From positions 62,001 to 126,000 of the forward strand of contig CATQHI010000022.1 in assembly GCA_958295895.1 (NCBI GenBank): a DNA stretch of 64,000 nt. Reading direction: 5' to 3'. Made by a program: the position numbers and the translations under genes. The DNA comes from Saprospiraceae bacterium (GTDB lineage: Bacteria; Bacteroidota; Bacteroidia; Chitinophagales; Saprospiraceae). A model generated the notes under the pieces. It ran no database searches, was not told where the DNA came from, and was given only the letters and a program-made list of their open reading frames with translations. The stretch's first letter is position 1. Each line of letters starts with the position of its first letter. This document shows positions 16,804-25,727 of this stretch, one piece after another.

Positions 16804-18270
16804 CTAGTCGACGTTATCGTGTAAAAAGGAGTTGTTGCGGCGCAGCGGCCGCTCCTCATCATCATTGATGGTCCAGCGGCTCAGCTCCTGCTGATCGCTC
16901 GATCCGTTGTTATCCAACTGAATGTTGCGGCGCAGGTAGGCGGGCTGGTTTTCCAGCTCGTTGACCACCTTGGGGTTGCTTAACTTCGGCAACTCACTGC
17001 GCTGCCGCAGGGCCTCGCGCCGCTGCTGGTCATGCAGCTCGAGCTCCCGGCGTTCGGCGGCGCGGCGCGCCTCCTCCTCCTCCTGGATGAAGCTCTGGGT
17101 GAAACTACCACTCGCACGGCGACGGGCCTGCAGGCGGGCCTTGGCCTCCTCCATGTCCTCAAACTCAAAGGTGGTGGTCTTGCTATTGCCGTAGCCTACG
17201 GGATCCTCCTCCCCGGTAATCTCCTCGAGTTTGGTGCGGCGGGGGGCTTCCTCGCGTTTCTTTTCGAGGTGGACCACCTGCCGCTCGGGAGCGACGTTCC
17301 GGTTGGCCTTCTTCTTATCGCCAAAGCCGGTAGCGATGACGGTCACGCTGATCTTGTCGCCCAGCGCCTCATCAAAGCAGTTACCCCAGATCAGGTCGGT
17401 GCCGTAGCCGGCCTCCTCCTGCACGAATTCGGTGATCTCGAAGATCTCATCCATGGTCACCTCGCGCGTACCACTGGTGATGTTGAGTAAGATATGGTTG
17501 GCTCCGCGGATGTCGTTGTCCTCCAGCAGCGGCGAGTGCAGGGCCTGATCGACGGCCACGCGGGCGCGGTCGTCACCCTCGGCGCTGGCGGTGCCCATGA
17601 TGGCTACTCCACTATCACGCATGACGGTATTGACGTCCTCGAAGTCGACGTTCACGTAACCCGCAACGGTGATAATCTCGGCGATGCCCTTGGCCGCCGT
17701 GGTCAGGATATTATCGGCCTTGGAAAATGCGTCACTCAGGTTCAGATTACCGTGAATTTGGCGCAGCTTATCGTTGGAGATGACGATCAGCGTATCCACG
17801 TTGTCCTTCAGCTCCTGTAGTCCTTCCATACCGTTAGTGGCCCGCCGCCGCCCCTCGAAGGTGAAGGGCAGGGTGACAATGCCGACGGTGAGGATGTTCA
17901 TCTCGCGCGCCGTGCGGGCGATGATGGGTGCCGCTCCGGTACCGGTACCACCACCCATTCCGGCGGTGATGAAGACCATGCGACAGTTGTTATCGAGGTA
18001 CTTACGGATTTCCTCGATACTCTCCTCGCAGGCGAGTTTACCGACGTTGGGCTTGGAGCCGGCTCCGCGGCCCTCCGTCAGGTGGGGACCGAGCTGCACC
18101 TTGGTGGGCACGGGGCTGAGCTCCATGGCCTGATGGTCGGTATTACAGATGGCAAAATCGACGCCGACGATGCCCTGTTCGTACATATGGTTGACCGCGT
18201 TGCTGCCACCGCCGCCTACGCCGATCACTTTGATAATGGGAGATTCTCCCGTTGGAAAGTCGATAATCAT
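16804..18270 (-). CDS. ftsZ: Cell division GTPase FtsZ
   Basis: 488 residues. Tubulin-like GTPase that polymerises into the division ring. Seen: VIGVGGGGSNAVNHM (about 15-29), the tubulin signature GGGTGTG at residues 106-112, and the synergy segment MDEIFEITEFVQEEAGYGTD. After about residue 325 comes a long charged linker rich in Glu and Arg (EEEEARRAAERRELE), then the C-terminal tail PAYLRRNIQLD that usually binds FtsA, and a further 30 residues. Bacteroidota FtsZ proteins often have such extended tails. Last gene of the dcw cluster, 166 bp after ftsA. Confidence 0.97.
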   Translation of the reverse strand: MIIDFPTGESPIIKVIGVGGGGSNAVNHMYEQGIVGVDFAICNTDHQAMELSPVPTKVQLGPHLTEGRGAGSKPNVGKLACEESIEEIRKYLDNNCRMVFITAGMGGGTGTGAAPIIARTAREMNILTVGIVTLPFTFEGRRRATNGMEGLQELKDNVDTLIVISNDKLRQIHGNLNLSDAFSKADNILTTAAKGIAEIITVAGYVNVDFEDVNTVMRDSGVAIMGTASAEGDDRARVAVDQALHSPLLEDNDIRGANHILLNITSGTREVTMDEIFEITEFVQEEAGYGTDLIWGNCFDEALGDKISVTVIATGFGDKKKANRNVAPERQVVHLEKKREEAPRRTKLEEITGEEDPVGYGNSKTTTFEFEDMEEAKARLQARRRASGSFTQSFIQEEEEARRAAERRELELHDQQRREALRQRSELPKLSNPKVVNELENQPAYLRRNIQLDNNGSSDQQELSRWTINDDEERPLRRNNSFLHDNVD

Positions 18271-18299
18271 GGTTATATGTTAGACTCGTTGGCCGAATC

Positions 18300-18324
18300 C
18301 TTTTTTCAGCTTTGATGAAAAAAG
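18300..18324. other. A/T-stem hairpin upstream of ftsZ
   Basis: CTTTTTTCA (18300-18308) pairs with TGAAAAAAG (18316-18324) around a 7-nt loop. It is in the ftsA-ftsZ gap, about 30 bp before the ftsZ ATG on the minus strand, so it may affect ftsZ mRNA stability or translation. A GC-rich motif copy lies at 18392-18412 in the same gap. Confidence 0.45.
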
Positions 18325-18391
18325 TTCGTCCGCCGAGTTGGGTACTAATTTAGTTGATATCGCTGACATTTCAGCAAATGGTTTGCACTTA

Positions 18392-18412
18392 GGCGGGTGC
18401 GCAGGTGCAAAG
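18392..18412 (-). repeat. Dispersed GC-rich motif, intergenic copy
   Basis: The minus strand reads TTTGCACCTGCGCACCCGCC. It lies between ftsA and ftsZ. Confidence 0.5.
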
Positions 18413-18436
18413 GGAGGGGAATTCGGCCGACGAGGG

Positions 18437-19762
18437 CTAAAAATCCCGATCGGGCTCGGCCTCGAACCACTCTTTGGTACGCTTAAAGACGTTATCGAAC
18501 CAGCTCGGGGCGTTGGCCTCCTCCTTGATCTGCTCCTCGAGCTCGAGCTCCGTGGCGGGCTCCTCCTTCTTGGGCGGGGCGATTTTGACCCGACCGGCGT
18601 CTATGTCGGCAAAGCCCTGTAGGAGCAGTCCTACACCGGTGGCGTAGATGGGACTGGTCAGGCGCTCGGTGTACCCATGAGCCAGGTGCTCAACTGGGGA
18701 GCCGACGCGGCAATTCATGCCGGTGTGTAGCATGGTAAGCTTGTCGAAATCCTTGAGCAGGGCACCACCGCCGGTAAGGACGATACCTCCGATGAGCTGG
18801 TTGCCATCGAAGCCGGAGCGGCGAATTTCCCAGAGTACGTGATCGAGGATCTCCTCGGCCCGGGCCTGGATGATGAGGCTCAGGTTCTTCTCGCTGATCT
18901 CCTTGGGCTCGCGGCCGCGTAGTCCGGGGATGACGATCATTCGGTTCTCGTACACCTCGCTGGCCAGCGCGCTGCCGTAGTTAACCTTGAGTTTTTCGGC
19001 GTGCTCCTCCATGACGGTGCAGCCCGCCTTGATGTCCTTGGTGATGACGTGTCCACCGAAGGGAATGACCGCCGTATGGCGAATGATGCCCTCCTGAAAA
19101 ATGGTGATATCGGTCGTACCCCCACCGATATCAACTAGCGCTACTCCGGCGTGCTTTTCGTCGTCATAGAGTACGGAGGCGGCACTGGCGATCGGTTCCA
19201 GGGTGACGTTGGCCATGCGCATGCCGGCGCGCTCTACGCAGCGGTTGATGTTGTTGCTGGCCGTGATCTGTCCGGTGATGATGTGAAAGTTGGCCTCCAG
19301 GCGGGAGCCCGACATACCGATGGGATCGATGATTCCCTGTTCATTGTCTACGGTGTACTCCTGGGGGATCACGTGCAGGATCTTATCCCCGGGAGGCAGT
19401 ACGAGTTTGTGCATATCTCCGATCAAGCGGTCGATGTCGCGCTGGCCGATCTCGGAGTGGGGATTATCGCGCATCAGCATACCGCGGTGCTGTAAACTTT
19501 TGATGTGCTGGCCGGCGATACCGACGTGGACGGTCTCGAAACTTTCGCCACTAGTCTGTTCGGCCAGGCGGCGGGCTTCGGTAATGGCGCGTACGGTCTT
19601 TTCGATATTGGAAACGACGCCGCGCATGACGCCCTCCGATTCGACCTTACCGGTGCCGAGGATCTCCACCCGCCCGTGTTTATCGCGACGACCCACCAGG
19701 GCGCAGACTTTGGTGGTGCCGATGTCGAGTGCGGCGATGGTGTGTAGTGTGGTATCAGTCAT
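18437..19762 (-). CDS. ftsA: Cell division protein FtsA
   Basis: 441 residues from the ATG at 19762 (MTDTTLHTIAALDIGTTKVC); a start at 19810 would run back through the hairpin at 19792-19822 and is unlikely. Actin-fold ATPase that anchors FtsZ to the membrane. Seen: phosphate-1 LDIGTTKVCALVG, the SHS2 region with VIPQEYTVDNEQGI, phosphate-2 LVDIGGGTTDI and adenosine motif IVLTGGGALLKD. The C-terminal amphipathic end (WFDNVFKRTKEWF) is the expected membrane anchor. It sits between ftsQ and ftsZ on the minus strand. Confidence 0.96.
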   Translation of the reverse strand: MTDTTLHTIAALDIGTTKVCALVGRRDKHGRVEILGTGKVESEGVMRGVVSNIEKTVRAITEARRLAEQTSGESFETVHVGIAGQHIKSLQHRGMLMRDNPHSEIGQRDIDRLIGDMHKLVLPPGDKILHVIPQEYTVDNEQGIIDPIGMSGSRLEANFHIITGQITASNNINRCVERAGMRMANVTLEPIASAASVLYDDEKHAGVALVDIGGGTTDITIFQEGIIRHTAVIPFGGHVITKDIKAGCTVMEEHAEKLKVNYGSALASEVYENRMIVIPGLRGREPKEISEKNLSLIIQARAEEILDHVLWEIRRSGFDGNQLIGGIVLTGGGALLKDFDKLTMLHTGMNCRVGSPVEHLAHGYTERLTSPIYATGVGLLLQGFADIDAGRVKIAPPKKEEPATELELEEQIKEEANAPSWFDNVFKRTKEWFEAEPDRDF

Positions 19763-19791
19763 TATATCCCAAGGTTTGAAAAAGAGTGTAT

Positions 19792-19822
19792 GGCAGCGGG
19801 GCGGGGTCATCGCCCCGCTGCC
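19792..19822. other. Strong hairpin between ftsQ and ftsA
   Basis: Perfect 12-bp stem GGCAGCGGGGCG (19792-19803) with CGCCCCGCTGCC (19811-19822), 7-nt loop. On the transcribed (minus) strand a short T tract (CTTTTTC) follows about 10 nt later. It may be an internal terminator or attenuator that lowers ftsA-ftsZ output from the upstream promoter, or a processing site. Confidence 0.6.
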
Positions 19823-19832
19823 CGTAATTTGG

Positions 19833-20648
19833 TTAAGCTTTTTTGGCCACTACCTGGTCGGCGTAGCGTAGGTCGAAGCTCCGGTACTTCCTCCAACCCT
19901 CGTACGGAAGTCCTTCGCGGTAAAATATCTTCAGGCGCTCCAGGCGCTGCGGGGTTTCTTTAGAATCGTAGCGGCCCAGGTAGATGACCTGGTCGCCCAG
20001 CTTTGGGGCCAGCACGAGCTCTCCGGTGGCGCTCACATCGATCTGCTCGACGAGGGCACGGAGAAATTCATCCCGGCGCAGGTAGTGGCCCAGCGCCATC
20101 AGCTGCCGGAGCTGGTGGTCCGGCTTGTCCCGGTAGTCGTCCGACCAGGGCACCACCTTGCCGGTCACTACGGGTACGCGTACTGTGTAGTTGGGACTAA
20201 GGGGCAGGCGAACACCGTCGAGGTCAAGGTAGTAGTTCTGACCGTTGTCGGCTATTACACGCAGCAGGGGCACACGCTGTTCGGCCGTGATGTGCAAAAC
20301 CAGATCGGCATCGACGTAAGCCTCGGCGTCGCCTACAAACGGCTGAGCTTCGAGTACCTCTTCCACGCGCTCGATGTCGATATCGGAAAGCGTGAGTTGG
20401 TCCAGCGATTTGGTAAAACTGGCCTGGAGTAGTTCAAGCAGCTCCTCCGGTTCGACCAGGTTAGCGTTGTCGGGAAGCGGGAGGACCACAGGTTGTACAG
20501 CACGAATGTGCGCTGCCTCCCGTTCGGTGATGGCCGAGATCGCCAGCACGGCCACGAAGAGGGTGACGAAGATCCAGCCGTAGCGCCGGATAGCGATAAA
20601 TACGCTGGCGAGTAGTTGGCCCAGCGCGGCCGTCGCTTTACTTGCCAT
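19833..20648 (-). CDS. ftsQ: Cell division protein FtsQ/DivIB
   Basis: 271 residues: a short cytoplasmic N-terminus, one transmembrane helix at about residues 24-43 (YGWIFVTLFVAVLAISAI), then a periplasmic POTRA-like domain (LTLSDIDIERVEEVLEAQPF, and the pair YVDADLVLHITAEQRVPLLR) and a beta domain. FtsQ links early and late divisome proteins. The ID is supported by position between murC and ftsA; the sequence itself is weakly conserved, as usual. Its start overlaps the murC end by 11 bp. Confidence 0.88.
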   Translation of the reverse strand: MASKATAALGQLLASVFIAIRRYGWIFVTLFVAVLAISAITEREAAHIRAVQPVVLPLPDNANLVEPEELLELLQASFTKSLDQLTLSDIDIERVEEVLEAQPFVGDAEAYVDADLVLHITAEQRVPLLRVIADNGQNYYLDLDGVRLPLSPNYTVRVPVVTGKVVPWSDDYRDKPDHQLRQLMALGHYLRRDEFLRALVEQIDVSATGELVLAPKLGDQVIYLGRYDSKETPQRLERLKIFYREGLPYEGWRKYRSFDLRYADQVVAKKA

Positions 20649-22032
20649 GGGGTACGGTGGTTTTGCGGTGCTGGGCTACTACGCGGCGCACCAGGGCATC
20701 AATATCGCCCGCGCCGAGCAACAGGAGTACCCCATCGGTAAGTTCCGCCGTGGCCTCCAGCATCTGGGTATCGGTGAGCAGCCGGCGTTTTTCGTTTTTC
20801 ATCATCCCGTAGACGAGCTGACTCGTGATTCCGGGGATCGGCTCCTCCCGCGCGGGGTAAATGGGAATGATGATTGCCTCATCAAGGGTATCGAGGGCGC
20901 GGGCGAATCCGGGAGCAAAATCCTGGGTGCGACTGTACAGATGGGGCTGAAATACGCCGCGGATTGGTCTATCCGGGTAAAGCTCGCGGGCCGCGGCAAT
21001 GGCCGCCCCTAACTCCGTAGGATGGTGAGCGTAGTCATCGATGATGACCAGTTCATCCGTACGCAGCACGGTCTCGAAGCGGCGGGCAATGCCGTGAAAG
21101 TTGGCCAGGCCCTCGCGCAGGTGTTCCTCTTCCCCGCCGGCCAGGCGGGTCACGGCGCAGGCGGCCACGGCGTTTTCGATATTATGTCGTCCGGGCAGCG
21201 CCGTGCGGAGGTTCTGGATCAGGTGGCCGTCGGGCTCCCGTAGATCGAACTGGAAGGCTCCATCCACTACTCGGATGTTATAAGCGCAGAAATCCCCCCG
21301 CCCGATCCCGAAGGTAGTCACTAGTACTTCGTCTAGTCCAGTAAAGTGCTCGGCCACATCGTAGCGCACGATGAGCTGCCCGCCGGGCTTAATCTGCCGC
21401 GCAAAGGCCCGAAAGCCCGTTTCGAGCATGTTGTCGTGGTCACCGTAGATGTCGAGATGGTCGGGGTCGGTAGAAAGCACTACCGCGATCTCCGGCTGCA
21501 GGGTCAGAAAGCTGCGGTCGTACTCATCGGCTTCCACCACGACCCAGTCGCTCTGTCCGTGCACGTAGTTGCCGTCGAGGTCGCGCGCAATACCACCGAG
21601 GAACGCCGAGGGATTGAGCCCGGCGGTCATCATCAGGTAGGTCGTGATGGTCGTCGTAGTGGTCTTACCGTGGGTACCGGCAACACCGACGCAGCGCATG
21701 GCCTCGCTAATCAGGCCCAGCACCTGCGAGCGTTTCATGACGGTATAGTCCCCCGACATGACCTTCACCAATTCAGGAAAGTCTTTGGGAATAGCGGGCG
21801 TATAGACGATGAGTAGATCGGCGGCAGCATCGGGGACCAGCTCGGGACGGGCGGTGTAGTGAATGTCCATCCCCTCCCCCTCCAGGGTCTCGGTCAGTAG
21901 GGTGCGCGTCTTGTCGTAGCCGGCCACGGCCACCCCCCGGCTACGGAAGTAGCGTGCCACGGCCGACATGCCGATACCGCCGATGCCGATAAAGTAGACC
22001 CGTTCCACGTCAGACAGCTGCATGCGAAGCAT
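20638..22032 (-). CDS. murC: UDP-N-acetylmuramate--L-alanine ligase
   Basis: 464 residues. Adds L-Ala to UDP-MurNAc in the cytoplasm with ATP. Seen: Rossmann-like VYFIGIGGIGMSAVARYFRS at the N-terminus, the ATP loop GTHGKTT at residues 119-125, the Mur central-domain block VVVEADEYDRSFL, and DDYAHHPTELGAAI in the C-terminal domain. The ATG at 22032 lies 23 bp inside murG; a second ATG at 22023 is equally plausible. Confidence 0.96.
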   Translation of the reverse strand: MLRMQLSDVERVYFIGIGGIGMSAVARYFRSRGVAVAGYDKTRTLLTETLEGEGMDIHYTARPELVPDAAADLLIVYTPAIPKDFPELVKVMSGDYTVMKRSQVLGLISEAMRCVGVAGTHGKTTTTTITTYLMMTAGLNPSAFLGGIARDLDGNYVHGQSDWVVVEADEYDRSFLTLQPEIAVVLSTDPDHLDIYGDHDNMLETGFRAFARQIKPGGQLIVRYDVAEHFTGLDEVLVTTFGIGRGDFCAYNIRVVDGAFQFDLREPDGHLIQNLRTALPGRHNIENAVAACAVTRLAGGEEEHLREGLANFHGIARRFETVLRTDELVIIDDYAHHPTELGAAIAAARELYPDRPIRGVFQPHLYSRTQDFAPGFARALDTLDEAIIIPIYPAREEPIPGITSQLVYGMMKNEKRRLLTDTQMLEATAELTDGVLLLLGAGDIDALVRRVVAQHRKTTVPHGK

Positions 22033-23140
22033 CGGTTTTTGGGGTAAGGGAAGGAAGAAGCGCCAGCACCTCTTCGGCGATACGGGTCACGGCACCCGGA
22101 CGAGCCAACGCCCGCGCGTTACGGCTTAGTTCATCCCGCCGTTCCCGGTCGTCCAACAAGGTATATACGGTGGGTACAAGGTCGGAATTTACCCGGGTAT
22201 CGGCTACTAAAACGGCGGCATTTTCTTTCGTCAGGGCCTCCGCATTTTTTGTTTGGTGATCCTCGGCCACCCAGGGACTGGGCACCAGAATGGCGGGCTT
22301 GCCTAAGTATTCGATCTCGGCAATGGTGGTGCTTCCCGCCCGCCCGATGACTACGGTAGCGCTGGCGTAGGCCTCATCCATCTTATCCAGAAAGGCGGAG
22401 AGATGTACATTGGGAAGTGCGGCGGTCGCGCATCCCTCGTACGTAGCGAGGTAGGACCGGCCGCACTGCCAGATCCACTGCACCTGCGGCCGCGCCCGGA
22501 TGAGTTCGGTGCTGCCGGCCATGGCCTCGTTGAGTGATCTTGCGCCGCCGGAGCCGCCCATGAGCAGGACGGTCTGCGACGCATCGCTGGATTTTTGCTC
22601 CAGTTCTCTGACCCGATCCAGGAGCTGCTCGCGCACGGGATTGCCGGTGATGATGAGTTTGTTGGCCGGAAAAAACTTGGCCATGCCGCCAAAGGCCACG
22701 CAGATTTTATCCACCTTGCTGCCCAGCCACTTATTGGCCAGTCCGGCAAAGGCGTTGGGCTCCTGGATGAGGGTAGGAATGCCCATCCGTGCGGCGGCAT
22801 AGAGTACCGGTGCACCCGCGTACCCGCCGGTACCCACCACGGCATCCGGACGGAAGTCGCGCAGGATGGTCCGGCAGCGGAACAGGCTACTGAGCACCTT
22901 GACCGGAAAGCTCAGGTTGTCGAGCGTGAGCTGACGCTTGAGGCCGCTGATCCACAGGCCCTCGATGCGGTAGCCGGCGGCGGGTACCTTATCCATCTCC
23001 ATACGGCCCTTAGCGCCCACGAATAGGAATTCCGCGTCCGGGTGCAGGCGCTTAAGCTCATCGGCGATGGCGATGGCCGGGAAGATGTGCCCGCCCGTGC
23101 CGCCGCCGCTGATGATGAAGCGTAGGGGTCTAGGTCGCAT
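22010..23140 (-). CDS. murG: Undecaprenyldiphospho-muramoylpentapeptide beta-N-acetylglucosaminyltransferase
   Basis: 376 residues. Adds GlcNAc to lipid I, giving lipid II, at the inner face of the membrane. Seen: the N-terminal G-loop ISGGGTGGHIFPAIAIADEL, VVGTGGYAGAPVLYAA, the second G-loop LLMGGSGGARSLNEAM, and the UDP-GlcNAc site VVIGRAGSTTIAEIEYLGKP. It overlaps ftsW by 11 bp and murC by 23 bp. RPQVQW is encoded over an antisense copy of the GC-rich motif. Confidence 0.96.
   Translation of the reverse strand: MRPRPLRFIISGGGTGGHIFPAIAIADELKRLHPDAEFLFVGAKGRMEMDKVPAAGYRIEGLWISGLKRQLTLDNLSFPVKVLSSLFRCRTILRDFRPDAVVGTGGYAGAPVLYAAARMGIPTLIQEPNAFAGLANKWLGSKVDKICVAFGGMAKFFPANKLIITGNPVREQLLDRVRELEQKSSDASQTVLLMGGSGGARSLNEAMAGSTELIRARPQVQWIWQCGRSYLATYEGCATAALPNVHLSAFLDKMDEAYASATVVIGRAGSTTIAEIEYLGKPAILVPSPWVAEDHQTKNAEALTKENAAVLVADTRVNSDLVPTVYTLLDDRERRDELSRNARALARPGAVTRIAEEVLALLPSLTPKTDASHAAV
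22478..22499 (+). repeat. Dispersed GC-rich motif, copy inside murG
   Basis: Contains CTGCACCTGCGGCCGCGCCC, antisense to murG. Confidence 0.45.
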
Positions 23141-24290
23141 CGGCGGTCACGGCTTCGATGTACTTCGACACGGACATCAGGATGCCCAGCGAGATACAGG
23201 TGAACAGGGTGCTCGTACCCCCCATGCTGACCAGCGGCAGCGTAAGCCCGGTCACGGGCAGGAGATCGAGATTGACGGCAATGTTGAGGAAGGCCTGTAG
23301 GAGGATGGAGAGCCCCAGACCAAAGGCGACCATGGCCCCGAAGGCCTTGCTACTCCGTGTAACCAGTCGGATCACCCGGACGAAGAGTAAGAGGTAGATA
23401 CCGATGAGCGCAATGCCTCCGACGGCCCCGTATTCCTCCACAATGATGCTGTAGATAAAGTCGGACTGGGCACTGTAAAGCGTGTGCCGCTGCGTAGAAT
23501 TACCCGGCCCCACCCCAATCACCCCCCCGTTGGCGATGGCAATCATCGCTCCCGTGATCTGACGGCGATCGTCCACCTTCGCGGCGGCGGGATTAAAGTA
23601 AGTCTCGATGCGCTTTTCCCAGGTGGCGGCCCGAGGCACCAGATTGGGATACTTAGAGCCCACCATCACCAGGATGCTGAACACGCTGACGCCCAGTAGA
23701 ATAAGCATCACGATGTACTGCATCGCTACCCGACCCACGATCATCATCAGGATGCAGATTAAGAACAACATAATGGCCGAGCTAAGGTCGGCCAGCGCGA
23801 TGAGCAGACACACCGCCAGCACCGGTAAAATGATGGGCATGAAGGCCTCCTTGAAGTCCTTAATCACGTCCTGCTTCGAGCCGATGGCCCGGGCAACAAA
23901 GAGGATCAGCGAGAGCTTCGCGAAGTCCGAGGTCTGGAAGGTCTGGTTCACGAACGGTATGGTCAGCCAGCGCCTGGCCCCGTTGATATCCGTCCCGAAC
24001 ACCTGCGTAAGTAGCAGCAGCACGATCGAGATGACCAGCATCGTCGGAGCCCAGCGCGAGTATTTCGTATAGGCCAGCAGGTGGCCGATATAGATCACCA
24101 CTAAACCGAAGCCCAGGATAATGCCGTGCTTGATGATGTAACCATTGACCGCCCCGCCGGCATTGCGGTAAGCTAGGTTTGCCACCGCACTGTACACGGC
24201 CACCATGGAGATCAGGCTGAGCAGGATAATGATGGCCCACAGCACGCGGTCGCCCCGCAGTTCGGTCGCTATGCGCGTAGATAGGTTCAT
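23130..24290 (-). CDS. ftsW: Septal peptidoglycan glycosyltransferase FtsW (SEDS family)
   Basis: 386 residues with about ten transmembrane helices. SEDS polymerase that builds glycan strands from lipid II together with FtsI. Seen: the DINGARRWLTIPF segment near residue 115, FQTSDFAKLSLILFVAR, and the C-terminal NIAVNLDLLPVTGLTLPLVSMGG block that defines SEDS proteins, with SVYSAVANLAY-like residues in helix 1. Its start overlaps the murD stop by 4 bp. Confidence 0.95.
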   Translation of the reverse strand: MNLSTRIATELRGDRVLWAIIILLSLISMVAVYSAVANLAYRNAGGAVNGYIIKHGIILGFGLVVIYIGHLLAYTKYSRWAPTMLVISIVLLLLTQVFGTDINGARRWLTIPFVNQTFQTSDFAKLSLILFVARAIGSKQDVIKDFKEAFMPIILPVLAVCLLIALADLSSAIMLFLICILMMIVGRVAMQYIVMLILLGVSVFSILVMVGSKYPNLVPRAATWEKRIETYFNPAAAKVDDRRQITGAMIAIANGGVIGVGPGNSTQRHTLYSAQSDFIYSIIVEEYGAVGGIALIGIYLLLFVRVIRLVTRSSKAFGAMVAFGLGLSILLQAFLNIAVNLDLLPVTGLTLPLVSMGGTSTLFTCISLGILMSVSKYIEAVTADAT

Positions 24291-25609
24291 CCGATGAGTT
24301 GTTGCACGCAGTCCCGGAACTGGTCGCCCCGGTCTACATAGTTCTTAAATAGGTCAAAGCTAGCGCAGGCCGGGCTCAGCAGCACGGTATCCCCGGGCTT
24401 AGCGTGTTCATCGGCCAGTCGGACGGCGGCCTCGGCGCTCTGACATTCCACCACCCGTTCCAACCACTCAAAATCTTCCTTCAGTTTCTCGTTGTCAAGC
24501 CCTAAACAGATGAGTGTATGTACCTTATCCCCCATAACTTCGTGTAGAGGGGTATACTCATTACCCTTATCGGTGCCCCCGGCGATCCATACGGTCGGTC
24601 CCGTCATGGCCTCCAGAGCGAAGTACGTACTGTCTACGTTCGTGGCCTTGCTGTCGTTGATCCAGGTACGGCCATCCGTGGTCGGAATGACCTCCATACG
24701 GTGCGGCGCGGGGCGGAAACTGTTGAGGGCCAGTTGTATTTCTTCAGCGCTCACCCCTAGCTGCTGGGCTATACGCACGGCAAAGAGCGCATTCATCGCG
24801 TTGTGCCGTCCCCGCAGTTGGCCCGTTCCCAGCTCGAAGGTTTGCCCCTCCACCACGATCGTGCTCCCGGTAATGGCCGTCGCAGGGTCAAGCTCGGTAA
24901 CTGCAGCACGTACCGGATTGCGGCGGCGCGCGGGTGCAATGGTGGTGGCGTCGGCCAGGAGCAGCAGTTGGTCCCCCGGGTGCTGGTTGCGGGCGATGCG
25001 CAGCTTGCTGTCGGCGTAAGCGTCCAGGCTGTAGCCGTAGCGATCCAGGTGGTCGGGAGTAATATTGAGGATGACGGCGATGTCGGGCCGGAACTGTACG
25101 ATTCCGTCGAGCTGAAAACTACTTAGCTCCAGGACGTAGATATCCTGTGGCTCGTGGTCTAGCAGTAGACGGGCAAAGCTTTCTCCTAGGTTACCCCCGG
25201 CAATCACCTGTTCACCGGCCATCTGCAGCAGGTGGCGGGTGAGCAGCGTCGTGGTGGTCTTCCCGTTACTGCCCGTGATGCCCACGATGGTCGCCTCCGG
25301 GTCCACATAGCGGAAGGCGAACTCGATCTCGGAGATGATGGGGATGCCGGCCTTACGCAGTTTGACCACCGGTGCGGCAGTATCGGGGATACCCGGACTC
25401 TTAACGGCTAGGTCGGCGCGTAGCAACTCGGCTTCGGTGTGCCCACCGGTCTCTACGGCAATACCCGCACCCCGCAACTCCTCCAGGTAAGCAGCACTAC
25501 CCGCTCCGGCATCACTAACGAACACCGTGTAGCCCTCGCGCTGCCCCAGGCGGGCGGCACTTGCTCCGGATTCTCCGGCTCCGAGGACGACCAGGTGCTT
25601 TGGTTTCAT
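24287..25609 (-). CDS. murD: UDP-N-acetylmuramoylalanine--D-glutamate ligase
   Basis: 440 residues. Adds D-Glu to UDP-MurNAc-L-Ala. Seen: HLVVLGAGESGASAARLGQ at the N-terminus, AVKSPGIPDTAAPV, the ATP loop GITGSNGKTTTTLLTRHLL near residue 113, NITPDHLDRYGY, and NDSKATNVDSTYFALE. The segment TIAPARRRNPV is encoded by a sense-strand copy of the dispersed GC-rich motif. A 118-bp gap with a MITE-like inverted repeat separates it from mraY. Confidence 0.95.
   Translation of the reverse strand: MKPKHLVVLGAGESGASAARLGQREGYTVFVSDAGAGSAAYLEELRGAGIAVETGGHTEAELLRADLAVKSPGIPDTAAPVVKLRKAGIPIISEIEFAFRYVDPEATIVGITGSNGKTTTTLLTRHLLQMAGEQVIAGGNLGESFARLLLDHEPQDIYVLELSSFQLDGIVQFRPDIAVILNITPDHLDRYGYSLDAYADSKLRIARNQHPGDQLLLLADATTIAPARRRNPVRAAVTELDPATAITGSTIVVEGQTFELGTGQLRGRHNAMNALFAVRIAQQLGVSAEEIQLALNSFRPAPHRMEVIPTTDGRTWINDSKATNVDSTYFALEAMTGPTVWIAGGTDKGNEYTPLHEVMGDKVHTLICLGLDNEKLKEDFEWLERVVECQSAEAAVRLADEHAKPGDTVLLSPACASFDLFKNYVDRGDQFRDCVQQLIG
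24920..24939 (-). repeat. Dispersed GC-rich motif, copy inside murD
   Basis: Minus strand TTGCACCCGCGCGCCGCCGC; encodes IAPARRR in sense, a stretch that varies in the family. Confidence 0.45.
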
Positions 25610-25614
25610 AGGTT

Positions 25615-25722
25615 AACCACAGAGTTTCGCAAAGTGGGGCACAGAATTTCACAAAGTGAAAGCAGGAACGAGTAGCACTTTGTGCTACTCTGTACCCTCA
25701 TCTGTGTGACTCTGTGATTCAT
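25615..25722. repeat. MITE-like imperfect inverted repeat of CACAGAG type
   Basis: The gap between mraY and murD is filled by a long imperfect palindrome. The left arm has CACAGAGTTTCGCAAAGTG and CACAGAATTTCACAAAGTG in tandem; the right arm, read on the minus strand, has ATCACAGAGTCACACAG and CAGAGTAGCACAAAGTG. The centre is the perfect hairpin GAGTAGCAC-TTT-GTGCTACTC (25670-25690). No reading frame. It resembles non-coding CACAGAG repeats scattered in many bacterial genomes. Confidence 0.7.
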
Positions 25723-25727
25723 CTTTG

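Noticed and set aside
18437-18622. Minor frames within ftsA, ftsZ and murC on the plus strand
   Set aside because: All are antisense to strongly conserved genes and carry no independent signals.
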